DNA of 64,000 nucleotides from Vibrio sp. CDRSL-10 TSBA (GCA_039696685.1 CP155566.1:2852001-2916000); one strand, 5' to 3'; numbered from the stretch's first letter, positions 7,866 to 19,655 are shown. The notes: generated by a model not told the origin, from the sequence alone. Translations and numbers: made by a program.

Positions 7866-9912
7866 GCTGCTCTCTCTATTCTGTTTAGCTTGTAATTTTG
7901 TAAATCATCAAGCTCTGATTTGGTGGACAGATATTCTACTGAATTAACATCATATTTACTTAACTCAGCTTTAGTTCTCTCTATTAATAAGTCAATATTG
8001 CCTTCTTTTATTACAGCGCATTGGCTAGTTAGACAGTCAGAAAACTCACCTAGAATCGAGCACTCACACACTTCATTATTTGTACAGCCACCAAGCAGCG
8101 TTTTTCTGTAGGAAAGCTCACCTCGCTCTACACCTTGGTATGTACTCTCTCTCAGTTCCTCAATATGAATTTCACCAGACTTTAACTTGTTCTTTTGCTT
8201 CTCTAAATACCCTCCAGTTTCTTCCATACAGAGTTGTATTATCAAGTAAATCAGCCATCAAGTTTTGAGCTGTATCTAATGACATGCCAACCTGTATATC
8301 AAAGGCTATATGTTTGGATGGTAAAACGTAACATTGTTGTTCAGTGTCATAATGACCAAAAATTGTTTTTACATTTTCAAAATTTCGACTGTAGTATTTA
8401 CTCATTTCTTGAGATAGATGTTTGAACTGCTTTTGCACCGTAGCTAATGAAACAAAGCCACTGTTTACAGCATAGAAAGCTAATGACCTTCTAAACTGGT
8501 GAGTAGTTACAGGCCAAGGAGATCCCACACTAAAACGTGGGTCTTGATCAAAATCCCTGCTTTCATCACTTGCACGAAGCACTTCTAAATCTTCTTCAGT
8601 AATTTGAAAAGACTCATTGTTAAACACTCTATTCAAGTTTTCTTTCTTTGGGGTGCTGAATGATACTTCTACTGGCGTTCTAAGTTTAATGTTCATTGTG
8701 CTACTGAATAGTGGGCATTGCTCACTGGCAACATTGCTTATTTTTGCAATCACTCCTGTTATAGCTTGTAGGATTGAAACCGCCTTAATTACAGGTGGGG
8801 GAGCTAGCCAAGTTGACTCCTCTTTATATCCAGTAAACTTTGTTGTTGTTGACAGTATATTCACTGAGGATTCAGGGTAAACTAGGTCGCCATCTTTATC
8901 CTTTAATGCATCGCCAAAAGATTTTTTATGTATACAATTAAAAGGTAATCTTTTTACCTCTGAAGTTCTCATTCCTGTGTAAAGATGTATGCATATACTC
9001 ATTTGATACTGTATTTGAGTTAAGAGATTGCATAATGAAATCCTATTTATAGATTTAACATCAGCAAACTCGAAAACTTCTCTCATTCCATACATATCTA
9101 AAGCATCATTAAAAGTTGGCCTAATCTCTTCTTTACTCACTCCTAACTTTCGTTGATTTTTTTTATGCATCCCAAAAAACTTGTCATCAAACAGGCTTAC
9201 AAAATTAACAACTTTGGAAATGTTCTTTCCATAAAAATCCAAGATGTCATTTGTCGTATTTATATAATTTATATAAATTCTTGCTGGTATCACTGGGTGT
9301 TGCTCATGCTGTTGCTTTTCATGTATTGCATGAACAACTGTAACTTTAAACCCAACCTTTTTATAACCGCATTTATTTAAATGATTTAATAAAGCATGTG
9401 TTTTTTGATTCAGCCTTCCATTCTGCTGTCTTGCTATGTGCAGAATGTATGTTTCATTATTCATTAACTCGGAGAGAGTTAACTTCCCTACTAAGGGTTT
9501 GTTCTCCATATTTAATGCGAAATTAGCCAGATTAAAAGCAACCGAACAATAATTCATGACAGAAGACACAGCTAAAGAAACCAGCTCTCCCATTTTTGAC
9601 AAAATATAGTAGAGAAAAAATCACTGCTTTAACTTCTTTCATGTGCAGGTCATCATAATGATTATCACCTGAGCGGTTCACTCTATTAAAATTAATTCGA
9701 CCAGTGTTTATTGGCGAAAGATTATAAGGTGATAAATCCCAAACATTATCACCAAAACGAGAAACTACAGCATTCGATTTATCTCTAGATATTACAAATG
9801 AATCATCTACTTCAAGAGCAGATCTACCTTCAAAAACATCAGGCTCACAAGCTTTATTTGTATCTACCTTGGAATCTATATTCAAAAATACCTTACTTCT
9901 AGCTTTAAGCAT
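7862..9912 (-). CDS. Tyrosine recombinase, third of the trio (two frameshifts)
   Basis: 682 residues after removing one base at each of two GTTTC/GAAAC sites (9577-9581 and 8217-8221). A complete catalytic set is visible: Arg in HLYTGMRTSEVKRL, His-x-x-Arg in THQFRRSLAF, and His with the nucleophilic Tyr in FKHLSQEMSKYYSR. The last 130 residues are a Cys-rich extension (GGCTNNEVCEC...CLTSQC) that could bind zinc, followed by helices. The start ATG at 9912 overlaps the int2 stop by 8 bases (ATGCTTAA). It probably acts with int1 and int2 in strand exchange at the island ends. It is much longer than phage integrases. Confidence 0.8.
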
Positions 9913-11886
9913 TCGTTAATGGCTCCATTTCCGGATCTGTGAATATGATACCTAATTCTTCGTATCGTTGGAGTCTAGACTCCCAGTACGGTGTTAATTC
10001 TTCATGTTTAAATACTTTTTTTAGTTGTCGTTCTACATTTGATTTGCCAGTACTAGACTTCATTTTAATATGATGAAGTATTTTCCTAACCCTGCTAGAT
10101 AACATTTTGAATAACTCTAACGCCTTAGATTCACTTTTAGACCCATGCATTACACCAGTCACAATGTAAAGTAGGCTTACTAGTTTATGTACATCTTCAT
10201 CATCATTGGCATGGCAAACATAATGTGTGCAAAATAAACAGCCGTATTGCGATTTACAGTCAGGTTGGATGGGAGGTGAATCTATTACACTCTCAGGTGA
10301 GCTGTATGCCTCACAGTGGCCTGCTGCAACCTTCAGGTCAGCGTTGTCAGCAGATCGTGTTTTAACGTGATTAACAGCCTCTTGTGCGGCCTCCCAAAAG
10401 GAATCCATCTCAGATTTTTGCTTCTCCGGCGACACTTCCATGTAGTGCCGTTGATTGGTTTGAGTCGAATGATTCAGGACAGCAGCAACCGTTTCAGTCC
10501 CTACATCTGGTTGTTCATGAAGAAATAAGCTTTTTGATTTTCTAAGTTTCTCTGCTTGTTAACATTTTATAATCACTCGGCATAAATATACCGATGATTT
10601 TTTTTCTTTGAAAGCTACGTATATTTGTTTCGTCCAAAGTAGATGTTGACCACTCTTTAACTTTCAGTCCAAAAAATAAGTATTTCTCATCTTGCCCATT
10701 GAGTACCCACTGCCTTAATTTAATATAACTTTTGAAGAGCTTTACACCAGCAGTAGATAGGTCATACTGGACCACCCTTCCAGCAGCTCTAAGCTTTATA
10801 GCTCTGTAACTTTTATTAACGGATGATTTGCTAAACTCCATAGCATTATCAAACTCAAGCTGTGAAATTTCAGAGACATACGATCCAGTCAACATCATAA
10901 ACATCATTTGATATGATTGCATCGCTGTAGCAGCAAAAGCTCTTCTACACTTAGAGCGTGGGTCAGCATTAATTACATCAAACCTTTTGCATATTCTTAC
11001 CCAGTCTGCTTTAACGATGCTTTCCTTAACTCCTATTCTTATTTTGAGCATTTCATCTAACGTTGATAATCGACCTTCCTCATGATTGTATGCATCTGTT
11101 GGTCGATTACAGTAAGGTGTAACTCGATGGTTAGCATAGGGGAAAAGAAAAGTTTCGTAATCAGGCATTTTTATCAAAAAAGGCAAAGACTTTTCATTAA
11201 CCAGATAGTCTGTTAATTGTAGAGCTAGTGATTTATAAGTTTCGAATGCATATCTTATTTCAGAAATTTCACGCGGTTTCTGTTGTGTTTACCCGACCAT
11301 GAAACGACAAATTCTCTTCGACGACGTAATCCCTAAATTGCTTTCCGTGTCGTATTTCGATCATTAAGGAAAAATTATTTTGTAGTAAGTCTGCTGTTCG
11401 AGGAGTGATTAAACCACTGTTGATTTGATGCTTTAGTTCAAATGTAATTTTTGAATACACATCCATTGTATCCTTTTCTGACTTGAGAAAAAGATCAACG
11501 TCACTAGACTTACCGAAATCATTTAAAAATTTTAGCACTCGACGCATCGCGCCAAATAGTGCCTTTTTGCTATTATTTGTTTTTCTTCTGATCTGAATGT
11601 ATTCACCAAAATTAATAACAAACTCGACCAAGTGTTCTTTATGAGAGTTAATATCCACAGAATATAAATATTCTCTATCCATTCTATTGTTGGGGTCAAT
11701 CCTTGTTTCAACTTTAGTTTCAAAAAACGTGAGAGAACCTAAGTCAAGTTTGAATTCAATGTCACCATTCTCATCGTTCAAACATACAACCACATTTCTA
11801 ATATCACTAAACTTACCAGAGTTAAACTCATCAAGAGTCACCTCTTCAAAATTCCTAATTTTATATTTAATTATTTTGTTATTCAT
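9905..11886 (-). CDS. Tyrosine-recombinase-like protein, second of the trio (two frameshifts)
   Basis: 659 residues after removing one base at 11276-11280 and one at 10546-10550. The ATG at 11886 overlaps the int1 stop by 8 bases (ATGAATAA). The recombinase fold is recognisable from SRELRKSKS (box II) and LNHSTQTNQRHY (His...Tyr). The box I arginine is not seen: the equivalent segment reads LTGSYVSEI instead of TGxRxxEI, and box II lacks the usual His. It may therefore be a structural or weakly active member of the complex. A C-terminal Cys/His cluster (GCLFCTHYVCH) follows the catalytic domain. Confidence 0.75.
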
Positions 11887-13301
11887 ATAAGTTAAGTGCT
11901 CGTTCTTCATATATTTTCTGCGCTGTAATTTTATCACTCACAGAATCAAATAGTTTCAAGTAATGCTCAGTGGTCGCTCTATCAGCGTGATGCATTCTTT
12001 TTTGAACCATTGAAATAATGTCGCCATCGGTTAAAACATTCGAAGATGCTAAAGGTTGAAGCCACCGATAATACTCAAAGGCAAATGTTGCTCTCAACCA
12101 GTGAAAAGTAAAGTCTCTAGGAAAATCTTCAGAAGTTATTTTTAATAGCTTCTTCTTCATATAGTAAGTATTTCTACCTTGAGGTTTGCTTTTCGTAGTT
12201 TTGTATCTCGGGTCGTTTTTTGCCATATAATGAGGCTCACCTTCAGGCGATAGAAAAACATACATTTCGTCTTCAGGGATAATTTCGCCATGTTTTTCCA
12301 GAAATTTATCTCTTCTGCTTTTGCTTTTTTTACTTTTGCTATAAACAACAATCTGCTCTAAAAGGAACTTAGGGAAGTGTAAAGTTTGTTTTTTACTAAA
12401 CTTGGTATCAATCCCAGTGCCTGGACCGGCGTATAATCTATAAGTGCCATCTTTATCTGGACTACTGTTTACTAACAGATCTAGGTGTTTCATACGCATT
12501 GTTAAAATTGTTTGTTTACGTGCCCCTGTATGTAAAGCGATCAGATGCATTAAGCGCTCGTCTACTGAAAAAAAATCAGAATTTATAGCATCAAACAACT
12601 GTGATAACTCATTATCGTTTAACGGCCTAATCTCCTCACCATACTCTCGCACAAATCCCACTTGAACAGGTGATGGACCAGAGTATATGGAAACAGATTG
12701 CTCCCTTTTATCAACTTCAATTGAGTGGCTCATACCGTATCTTCCCTGTGTGTATAATTTCACAGAGCTAACAGAATCAACACGTTTCCATGTCTATAGT
12801 TGAATTTGGTAGTGAAGATAGGTACTTATAAAAACCGTATACTATCTTTGTCTTCTCATTGAGCCTCTTTCTTGTAACTTGACCTTTATCAAGCAATGAG
12901 AGCAATTCAAGGAAGTACCTGTAAGTTGGCCTTTTGGGTTTGCGTCCTGCGAATGACATAAGATTAATGTCTTTCTCTTCACAGAAGATTTTATAATCTA
13001 ATAACAAACTTGCTTTATGTAAGATAGCTTCTGACTTTGTAAACCCCTTTTCAAAATCTCGCGCTGATTTAAACAAAAAGGCATTAGCATCCACCCAAGG
13101 CGAACCATCATTTTCAAGCAGGAAGGGAAACAGGTACAAGTCCTGCTCCTCCCCGAATGCAACGCTACGCGTAATGTAGTATGACTCACCGTTACAACAT
13201 TTCTTCTCGATAGAGTTCGAACTTAACGCCTCTGATGTGACCTCACTATGCGAATCCTTCAAATGCGTTATTGTGATAATCCTGTCTTTTTTAGTTAACA
13301 C
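11879..13301 (-). CDS. Tyrosine recombinase, first of the trio (frameshifted)
   Basis: 473 residues after removal of one base from GTTTC at 12784-12788. The N-terminal SAM-like core-binding region (about residues 85-165) precedes a catalytic domain with Arg near 261 (HTGARKQTI), HWLR near 400-403, a His pair near 438 (RMHHADRATTEHY) and the Tyr nucleophile near 447. The start is GTG at 13301 with GAGG 8 bases upstream. It is the first gene of a four-gene minus-strand operon and lies only 75 bases from the island-hrpB junction, so the right attachment site and the operon promoter share that space. Confidence 0.83.
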
Positions 13302-13323
13302 CTGAGCCTCTAATGATCGATGC

Positions 13324-13361
13324 TGTCAATGCGTCAGTCTTACCACATGACCTGTCAATCT
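13324..13361 (-). repeat. Right subterminal TTGAC-type repeats of the island
   Basis: On the minus strand AGATTGACA (13361-13353), AGACTGACG (13340-13332) and CATTGACA (13331-13324) point into the island. The first and last match the inward-pointing repeats at the left end. TTGACA also resembles a -35 element, so recombinase binding could regulate int1, but no matching -10 was found. Confidence 0.6.
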
Positions 13362-15773
13362 GGAAGATCCCAATTGTGTTTGGGATAACGCCCTTTCATC
13401 TCTTTCTGCACTTCTTTATATGCCCCACGCCAGAAGCCTGCCAAATCACGGGTTACCTGCAGCGGGCGCTGAGCCGGAGACAGAAGTTCCATCACGATGG
13501 CCTTGCGGCCTTTGGCGACCAGAGGCGTGCTCTGCTCGCCAAACACTTCCTGCATGCGCACCGACAAGACCGGGTCCATCCCGACCTGATAACGGATCTT
13601 TTTGCTCGATCCGGTAGGCAAGCGGTGCTCGACCGGCAGCCATTCATCCAACTGCTGGTGCAAGGGCCAGCCTAAACGAGCTTTTAAGGCGTCCAATACC
13701 GGCACTTTATTTAGCTCTTTAACCGAGCGAATCCCGCTCAGGTAAGGCTCTAACCACTGATTAAGTTCACCCAGTAACGCCTGCTCGCTCATATCCGGCC
13801 ACGCTTCTTCCGGTAACCATTCACAGCCACAACGTACCCGGGTCAGCCATTCGGTCGTCGTTTCGCCCCACTGTAATACTGCCAGCCCTTTACGTTCGAC
13901 ATAATTAAGCAAAGCTTGTGTCATTTTTTCCGGCGCAGGGGCAGGCAGAGCCTCGCGCTCAATCACCAGTTGCCCGATACGAAGCTGTTTCTCTGCCACC
14001 AGACGTCCGGCTTTGTCATCCCAGTCAACCCGCTCCTGAGTGCTGAACAGCTGGCCGAATGTGTGCTGCAGCGCAGTAATATCCAGCTCCAGGGCACTGA
14101 AAATCTGGCTTGACTGCTGCTGGCTGCGCATCACATCCAGAGCGATCACATAGCCACTGCCCGCCAGGGGCTGATCGTCTGCAATCACGGCGCCGTGGCC
14201 GTTGGCAAGCAGAAACTGACCGTGCTGCCCACGTTGCTGAGCTATTCGATCCGGAAACGCCAGGCACGCCACTTGCGCCAGCTGGGACGGCTTAACCGCA
14301 CGCAGCGTAAAACCTGTATCGAGTTTATGCGCCAGGGCAGTCGCACGCTGGTGCAACACCTTGCCTTGCGGATGGCACCCCTGCTGCCAGCGCTGCAGAC
14401 TATGACTGACATCGAACACCTGACGCTCCGGCTCTTCGAGCAGTGCCGCCAGCGCCAGTGCGCTGTGCAGACAGGCTTCCCCATGCTGCCAGGCAGCCAG
14501 TAACATGGCCGCGATGCGAGGCTCCACACCCAAGGCGTGCGCCTCTTTACCCGACGCGGTCAGTTGCTGACGACTGTCCATCAGATCGAGTGTAGCCAGC
14601 AGGCTGCGTGCCTGACTCAGCGCCACGGCGGGCGGAACATCCAGCCACTGCAATTCGCTGACCTCATGCGCGCCCCACTGGGCCAGTTTCCAGCGCCAGA
14701 GGTGCCAGATCACTTTGCATAATTTCCGCAACCGGCACCTGCGGCTGCTGTTTCAGTTGCGCTTCACTGTAGAGACGCACGCAGATCCCCTCTTCGAGAC
14801 GACCGGCACGACCGGCGCGCTGCTCGGCTGAAGACTGGGCGATACGCAACTGCTCCAGACGGGTAATGCCGGTTTTGAGATCAAAACGCGCGCGCCGCTC
14901 CAGGCCGCTGTCGAGCACCAGACGGATCCCTTCAATGGTGAGCGAGGTTTCGGCAATATTGGTGGCCAGCACAACTTTACGTCTTCCGGCAGCGGCCGGA
15001 GCTATCGCCTGCTGCTGCTGACTAAAACTCAGCTGACCATACAGCGGACAGACATCGATATCGTCTGCCAGATCGCGCAGGTTGTTTGTCAGTTGTACAA
15101 TCGCTCCGGCCCCCGGTAAAAACGCCAGCAGTGAGCCCGTTTCCTGTGCCATCAAGCTGCGAATCTGCTTCTCCATCGCCGCCACTAAGGGCTGATTCAC
15201 TGTCCCCGGCTGATAACGTATCTGCACCGGATAACTGCGTCCTTGCGACTCCACATAACTGGCTTGCGGCAACAGATTTTGCAAAGCGTGCTGATCCAGC
15301 GTGGCCGACATGACGATGATTTTCAGATCGTCACGCAGCGCCGCCTGCACTTCCAGGCTGAATGCCAGCGCAGTATCGGCATGCAGACTGCGCTCATGAA
15401 ACTCGTCAAAAATCAGCGCATCGATACCATCCAGTTCGGGATCATTTTGAATCATCCGGGTCATAATGCCTTCTGTGACAATTTCCAGCCGGGTATTACG
15501 CCCGACTTTGCTGTCACCACGCACCCGATAGCCCACAGTCTCACCGACATTTTCACCCAGTTGCTGCGCCAGATAGCGGGCAATATTACGCGCCGCCAGA
15601 CGGCGTGGCTCCAGCATAACTATCTTGCCGGCCACAATATCTGCTTTAAGCAGTGCGAGCGGAAAATGGGTCGACTTACCGGCTCCGGGAGCCGCTTTGA
15701 GGATCACCTGCGGTGAGCGCTGAACTCCGGCGAGTAACTCGGGAATCACAGCTTCGATGGGCAATTGTGACAA
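13355..15773 (-). CDS. hrpB: ATP-dependent RNA helicase HrpB, 3' end replaced by island and frameshifted
   Basis: DEAH-box helicase of about 805 residues. It shows the Walker A APGAGKST, DEFHER (motif II), SATLD (motif III), and QRAGRAGR (motif VI). The two frames meet at 14686-14690, where GTTTC (plus strand) should be GTTC, restoring LALELAQWGAHE. The natural C-terminus (VWPDDPAN...) has been moved to 1812-1877 by the island. The present end reads RYPKHNWDLPD and stop, so about 21 residues are replaced by 6 island-encoded ones. The lost segment lies beyond the helicase domains, so the protein may still work. It is divergent from sfsA. Confidence 0.93.
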
Positions 15774-15845
15774 GAGGATATCCTTGTGTTTTAATGGCGC
15801 CGATATTGTACATAAAAACAGTAATGGAAGCGAAACGAGTCAGCT

Positions 15846-16601
15846 ATGCAGTTTTCCCCGCCTCTTCAGCCTGCGACTTTGATCCAGCGCTACAAACGAT
15901 TTCTGGCCGATGTCACCACCGGCGATGATCACACCATGACCATACATTGCGCCAATACCGGTGCCATGACCGGTTGCGCCATTCCCGGCAGTACGGTGTG
16001 GTATTCGACATCGGATAATCCGAAACGCAAATACCCGCACAGCTGGGAGCTGGTCGACACGCCGGCCGGACACCGCATCTGCGTCAACACCGCACGCGCC
16101 AACCAACTGGCTGTGGAAGCCATTCAAAATGGTACGATCAAAGAGCTGCAGGGTTATGACCAGTTACGCACCGAAGTCAAATATGGCAATGAAAATAGCC
16201 GCATCGATATCTTGCTCAACTCAGAATCCGGTCCACACTGTTATATAGAGGTGAAAAGCGTCACGCTGCTGCAGCAAGGCGATTTCTCCCCGGACGGAGA
16301 GTCCCCTGCCGCGGGTCAGGGCTACTTTCCGGATGCTGTCACCACTCGAGGCCAGAAACATCTGCGAGAGCTAACAGAAATGGCCAAAAATGGGAGCAGA
16401 GCGGTACTTTTATTCACAGTTTTACATTCAGGTATTGAAAAAGTCGCTCCCGCTCACCATATAGACGCGAACTATTCACGATTGTTAAAAATGGCGCAAG
16501 AAGCGGGTGTCGAAGTACTGTGCTACAAAGCGGAACTTTGCCAGCACCACATTCAACTGGTTTCTTCGATAGATTTTGCCCAGGATTCAACAAAATATTG
16601 A
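15846..16601 (+). CDS. sfsA: SfsA, DNA-binding/nuclease-fold protein
   Basis: 251 residues, matching SfsA, first named as sugar fermentation stimulation protein. The N-terminal OB-like half includes [10 protein letters not shown]. The C-terminal half has a PD-(D/E)XK-like core (RIDILL...[10 protein letters not shown]) and the family motif [16 protein letters not shown]. The true cellular role remains poorly defined; nucleic-acid binding is expected. It lies divergent from hrpB and directly upstream of dksA, the usual Vibrio and enterobacterial order. No frame problem. Confidence 0.95.
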   Translation: MQFSPPLQPATLIQRYKRFLADVTTGDDHTMTIHCANTGAMTGCAIPGSTVWYSTSDNPKRKYPHSWELVDTPAGHRICVNTARANQLAVEAIQNGTIKELQGYDQLRTEVKYGNENSRIDILLNSESGPHCYIEVKSVTLLQQGDFSPDGESPAAGQGYFPDAVTTRGQKHLRELTEMAKNGSRAVLLFTVLHSGIEKVAPAHHIDANYSRLLKMAQEAGVEVLCYKAELCQHHIQLVSSIDFAQDSTKY

Positions 16602-16726
16602 TGCGGGCTAGATATTGAAGATAAGTTTATAATTGAGTGTTTGCCTCGCTCACTTCTTTTTGCTATAGATACCCGCCTTAAATTGACTGCTCTCGCAGTT
16701 GACTAGGTGTTAGTAGGAGATGCTGT

Positions 16727-17173
16727 ATGCAAGAGTCCAAAAAGAAAACGCTAGGCATCCTAGCCATTGCAGGTGTTGAGCCGTATCAGGAAAAACCAGG
16801 TGAAGAATACATGTCACCTGAGCAGATCGCTCATTTTACAAAAATTTTAGAAGCCTGGCGTAACCAGCTGCGGGCAGAAGTTGATCGTACTGTGCACCAT
16901 ATGCAGGATGAAGCAGCTAATTTCCCGGATCCGGTTGACCGCGCTTCTCAGGAAGAAGAGTTCAGCCTTGAACTGCGCAACCGTGACCGCGAGCGTCGTT
17001 TGATTAAGAAAATCGAGAAGACCTTAGACAAGATCAAAGAAGAAGATTTTGGCTTTTGTGAATCTTGTGGCGTTGAAATCGGCGTACGTCGCCTGGAAGC
17101 TCGCCCTACCGCTGACCTGTGTATTGACTGTAAGACACTTGCAGAAATCAAAGAAAAGCAGATGCTGGGTTAA
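16727..17173 (+). CDS. dksA: RNA polymerase-binding transcription factor DksA
   Basis: 148 residues. It binds the secondary channel of RNA polymerase and works with ppGpp in the stringent response. The N-terminal coiled coil carries the DxxDxA-type tip ([10 protein letters not shown]). The C-terminal four-cysteine zinc finger is CESC...CIDC. A GGAG ribosome-binding site sits 8 bases before the ATG. A strong terminator follows at 17189-17215, separating it from gluQ. Confidence 0.97.
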   Translation: MQESKKKTLGILAIAGVEPYQEKPGEEYMSPEQIAHFTKILEAWRNQLRAEVDRTVHHMQDEAANFPDPVDRASQEEEFSLELRNRDRERRLIKKIEKTLDKIKEEDFGFCESCGVEIGVRRLEARPTADLCIDCKTLAEIKEKQMLG

Positions 17174-17188
17174 TCCCCATCGAATGAT

Positions 17189-17215
17189 AAAAAGGGAGCA
17201 GATTGCTCCCTTTTT
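17189..17215 (+). terminator. Rho-independent terminator after dksA
   Basis: 12-bp perfect stem AAAAAGGGAGCA / TGCTCCCTTTTT with a GAT loop and a T-run, 16 bases after the dksA stop. Confidence 0.93.
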
Positions 17216-17308
17216 ATTTGTACGCGCCACACCCGGTGCGCATAATGGTGCTACGCTTGCACTTTGGGTTACACTAACCCGGTTTTATTACCCAAGATAT
17301 TCAACACT

Positions 17309-18200
17309 ATGAGTTATATCGGTCGCTTTGCCCCTTCCCCCTCCGGTCCTCTGCACTTCGGCTCACTGATTGCCGCGCTGGGGAGCTATTTCCAGGCTAA
17401 ATCCCGCAACGGACAATGGTTGGTACGGATAGAGGATTTGGACCCGCCACGTGAGATGCCGGGAGCCGCTGACTGGATCCTGCAGGCACTTGATGCCTAT
17501 GGTCTGCACTGGGACGGCGAAGTGGTCTATCAAAGCCAGCGCCATGACTTATATCAGGCGCAAATCGACGCCTGGCTGACCAGTGGCCAGGCCTATGCCT
17601 GTCAGTGTACCCGTAAGCAAATCAAAGCGGCGGGCGGTTTTTATCCCGGAAACCTGTCGTAACAAAGGGCTGTCAGTCAACGCGGAGTGTGCCATCCGGC
17701 TGCGTATGGATAGTCCGGTGTTCGCATTTCACGATATCAAACACGGCGAGATTGCGATTCAAGCCGAATTGGCGCAGGAAGATTTCATCATCAAACGTCG
17801 TGACGGCCTGTTCGCTTACAATCTGGCTGTTGTGCTGGATGATATCGACCAGGGCGTAACCGAAGTGGTACGCGGTGCGGATCTGATTGAACCGACCGGA
17901 CGGCAAATCAGCTTGTATCACACTTTAAAACAAAACCCGGTCAGTTACTTACATTTGCCTTTGGCACTGGATGACAACGGGAATAAACTCTCCAAGCAGA
18001 ATCACGCACCAGCCATAGATCCGGCCGATCCCAAACCGGCACTTTTGGCCGCAATGCGTTTTTTAGGCTTTGATATTCCAGAAGATTTCATGGATAGCAG
18101 TGTCGAGGCGATCATCCTTTGGGGATGTCAGCACTGGCAGGTTGCACAACTGCCCGCAGCGACCCAGATCACAGCGCGATTCTCAAATGGCGCTGCGTAA
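17309..18200 (+). CDS. gluQ: Glutamyl-Q tRNA(Asp) synthetase (frameshifted)
   Basis: Activates glutamate and transfers it to queuosine at the wobble position of tRNA-Asp. 296 residues once one base is removed from GAAAC at 17649-17653. It has the class I synthetase signature ([20 protein letters not shown], an HIGH-like HFGS), [10 protein letters not shown], and the KMSKS-like KLSKQ late in the protein; like other GluQ-RS it lacks the anticodon-binding domain. The start is the ATG at 17309; the frame extends upstream but that part is not conserved. It is usually found next to dksA, as here. Confidence 0.93.
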
Positions 18201-18283
18201 GCTATTATTAGCCGCAAATTCGGCCCGTTTAAGCCAGCGCAGGTGCAGAAAACGCTTGAATAGGCAACACCAATCAATGTCAG

Positions 18284-19655
18284 ATGCACATGAATAACAA
18301 CGATTTAGAACCAAGCAAACATCGCGTATACCCAGAGCTCGCTCTGAATATTATTGCGCGCCAGGATCACAATGTCTCGCGTGAGCAGATCAGCGAGAAT
18401 GCGCTAAAAGTGTTGTACCGTCTTCATGGTGCAGGCTTTGAAGCGTATCTGGTCGGTGGCGGCGTGCGTGACTTACTGCTGGGCGGTAAGCCCAAAGATT
18501 TCGATGTCGCCACAAATGCGACGCCGGAGCAGATTCGTCAGCTGTTTCGTAACTGCCGGCTGATTGGCCGTCGCTTCCGTCTCGCCCACATTATGTTCGG
18601 ACGTGACATCATTGAAGTGGCGACCTTCCGTGGCCATCACCAGGAAAACAACAAGCAGCTCGCTTCGCAGTCTGAAGCCGGCATGTTGCTGCGTGACAAC
18701 GTCTACGGCACCATCGATGAAGATGCCGAGCGCCGTGATTTCACCATCAACGCCATGTACTACAACATCGCCGATTACAGCATTCACGACTATGCAGGCG
18801 GCCGTGAGGACATGGAAGACAAGCTGGTGCGTCTGATTGGCGATCCGGAGACCCGCTATCGCGAGGACCCGGTGCGTATGCTGCGTGCCATCCGCTTTGC
18901 CGTCAAACTCGATTTCGACATCGAAGAAGAGACCGCGGCGCCGATTGAACATCTGGCACCGCTGCTGCGCGATATTCCGGCAGCGCGTCTCTATGAAGAG
19001 TCGCTGAAGATGCTGCAATCCGGATACGGCCTGGAAACGTATCACCTGATGCGTGAGTATGACCTGTTCCAGCAGCTGTTTCCGACCATAGCGCACTACT
19101 TCACCGAAGAGTACGACTCCCAGACCGAGCAGATGCTGGATCTGGCGTTTGATTCCACCGATCAGCGCATTGAAGAAGGCAAACGGATCAATCCGGCCTT
19201 CATGTTTGCCGCCATGCTGTGGTATCCGATGATGGAGCAGGCTAAAGAGCTGATGCACAGCCACAATTTCAACGATTACGATGCGGTGATGGAAGCCAGC
19301 AACCGTATTCTCGATGAAGTGGTAAAACGCATCGCTATTCCGCGTCGCCACACGGCAACCATCCGCGAAATCTGGCAACTGCAACTGCGTCTGCCACGCC
19401 GCACCGGTAAACGCGCGTTCCGTCTGATGGAGCTTAATAAATTCCGCGCCGGCTTCGATTTCCTTGAAATGCGTGGTGAAGTGGAAGGCGGTGAAACCAA
19501 ACAACTGGCTGACTGGTGGGAAACCTTCCAGACAGCAGGGCGCAATATGCGCCAGGCGATGGTGACGGATCTCGATGGCGAAACAGCCACAGGCAAACCG
19601 AGTTTCGCGTCGTCGTCGCTCTCCACGTAAGAAAAAGAGTAAAACCTCGTCATGA
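18284..19655 (+). CDS. pcnB: Poly(A) polymerase I (frameshift near the 3' end)
   Basis: Adds poly(A) tails to RNA 3' ends, promoting decay. The nucleotidyltransferase motif is VGGGVRDLLLGGKPKDFD, with RRDFTINAM and the RNA-binding GDPETRYREDPVRMLRAIRFA. Removing one base from GTTTC at 19602-19606 replaces a short spurious end with the expected Arg/Lys-rich tail ([16 protein letters not shown]) and a TGA overlapping the folK ATG (ATGA), giving 456 residues. An in-frame stop lies at 18257-18259, so the start is 18284 or the ATG at 18290. Confidence 0.94.

Larger units (their letters stand above)
1878..13375. mobile_element. Genomic island with a tyrosine-recombinase trio, inserted in the 3' end of hrpB
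   Basis: Boundaries follow from the split of hrpB: codons through RYPKH end at 13376 and VWPDDPAN resumes at 1877. Between them lie about 11.5 kb of visibly AT-rich DNA with codon use unlike the flanks. Genes on the recombinase side are int1-int2-int3 and a small coiled-coil protein (13301 to 7457, all minus strand). Cargo is a LysE/LysR/LysE cassette, a SEC-C protein and a small unknown. Inward-pointing TTGAC-type repeats lie near both ends. There are no phage structural, replication or conjugation genes, so it resembles Tn554-like or recombinase-in-trio elements that move by tyrosine recombination. The exact core crossover is resolved only to about 10 bases. Confidence 0.9.

Noticed and set aside
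1878..13375. Prophage
   Set aside because: Recombinases only. No capsid, tail, lysis, replication or repressor genes are seen.
18473..19504. 343-residue minus-strand open frame antisense to pcnB
   Set aside because: Same reason: a codon-bias shadow of a well-conserved gene.
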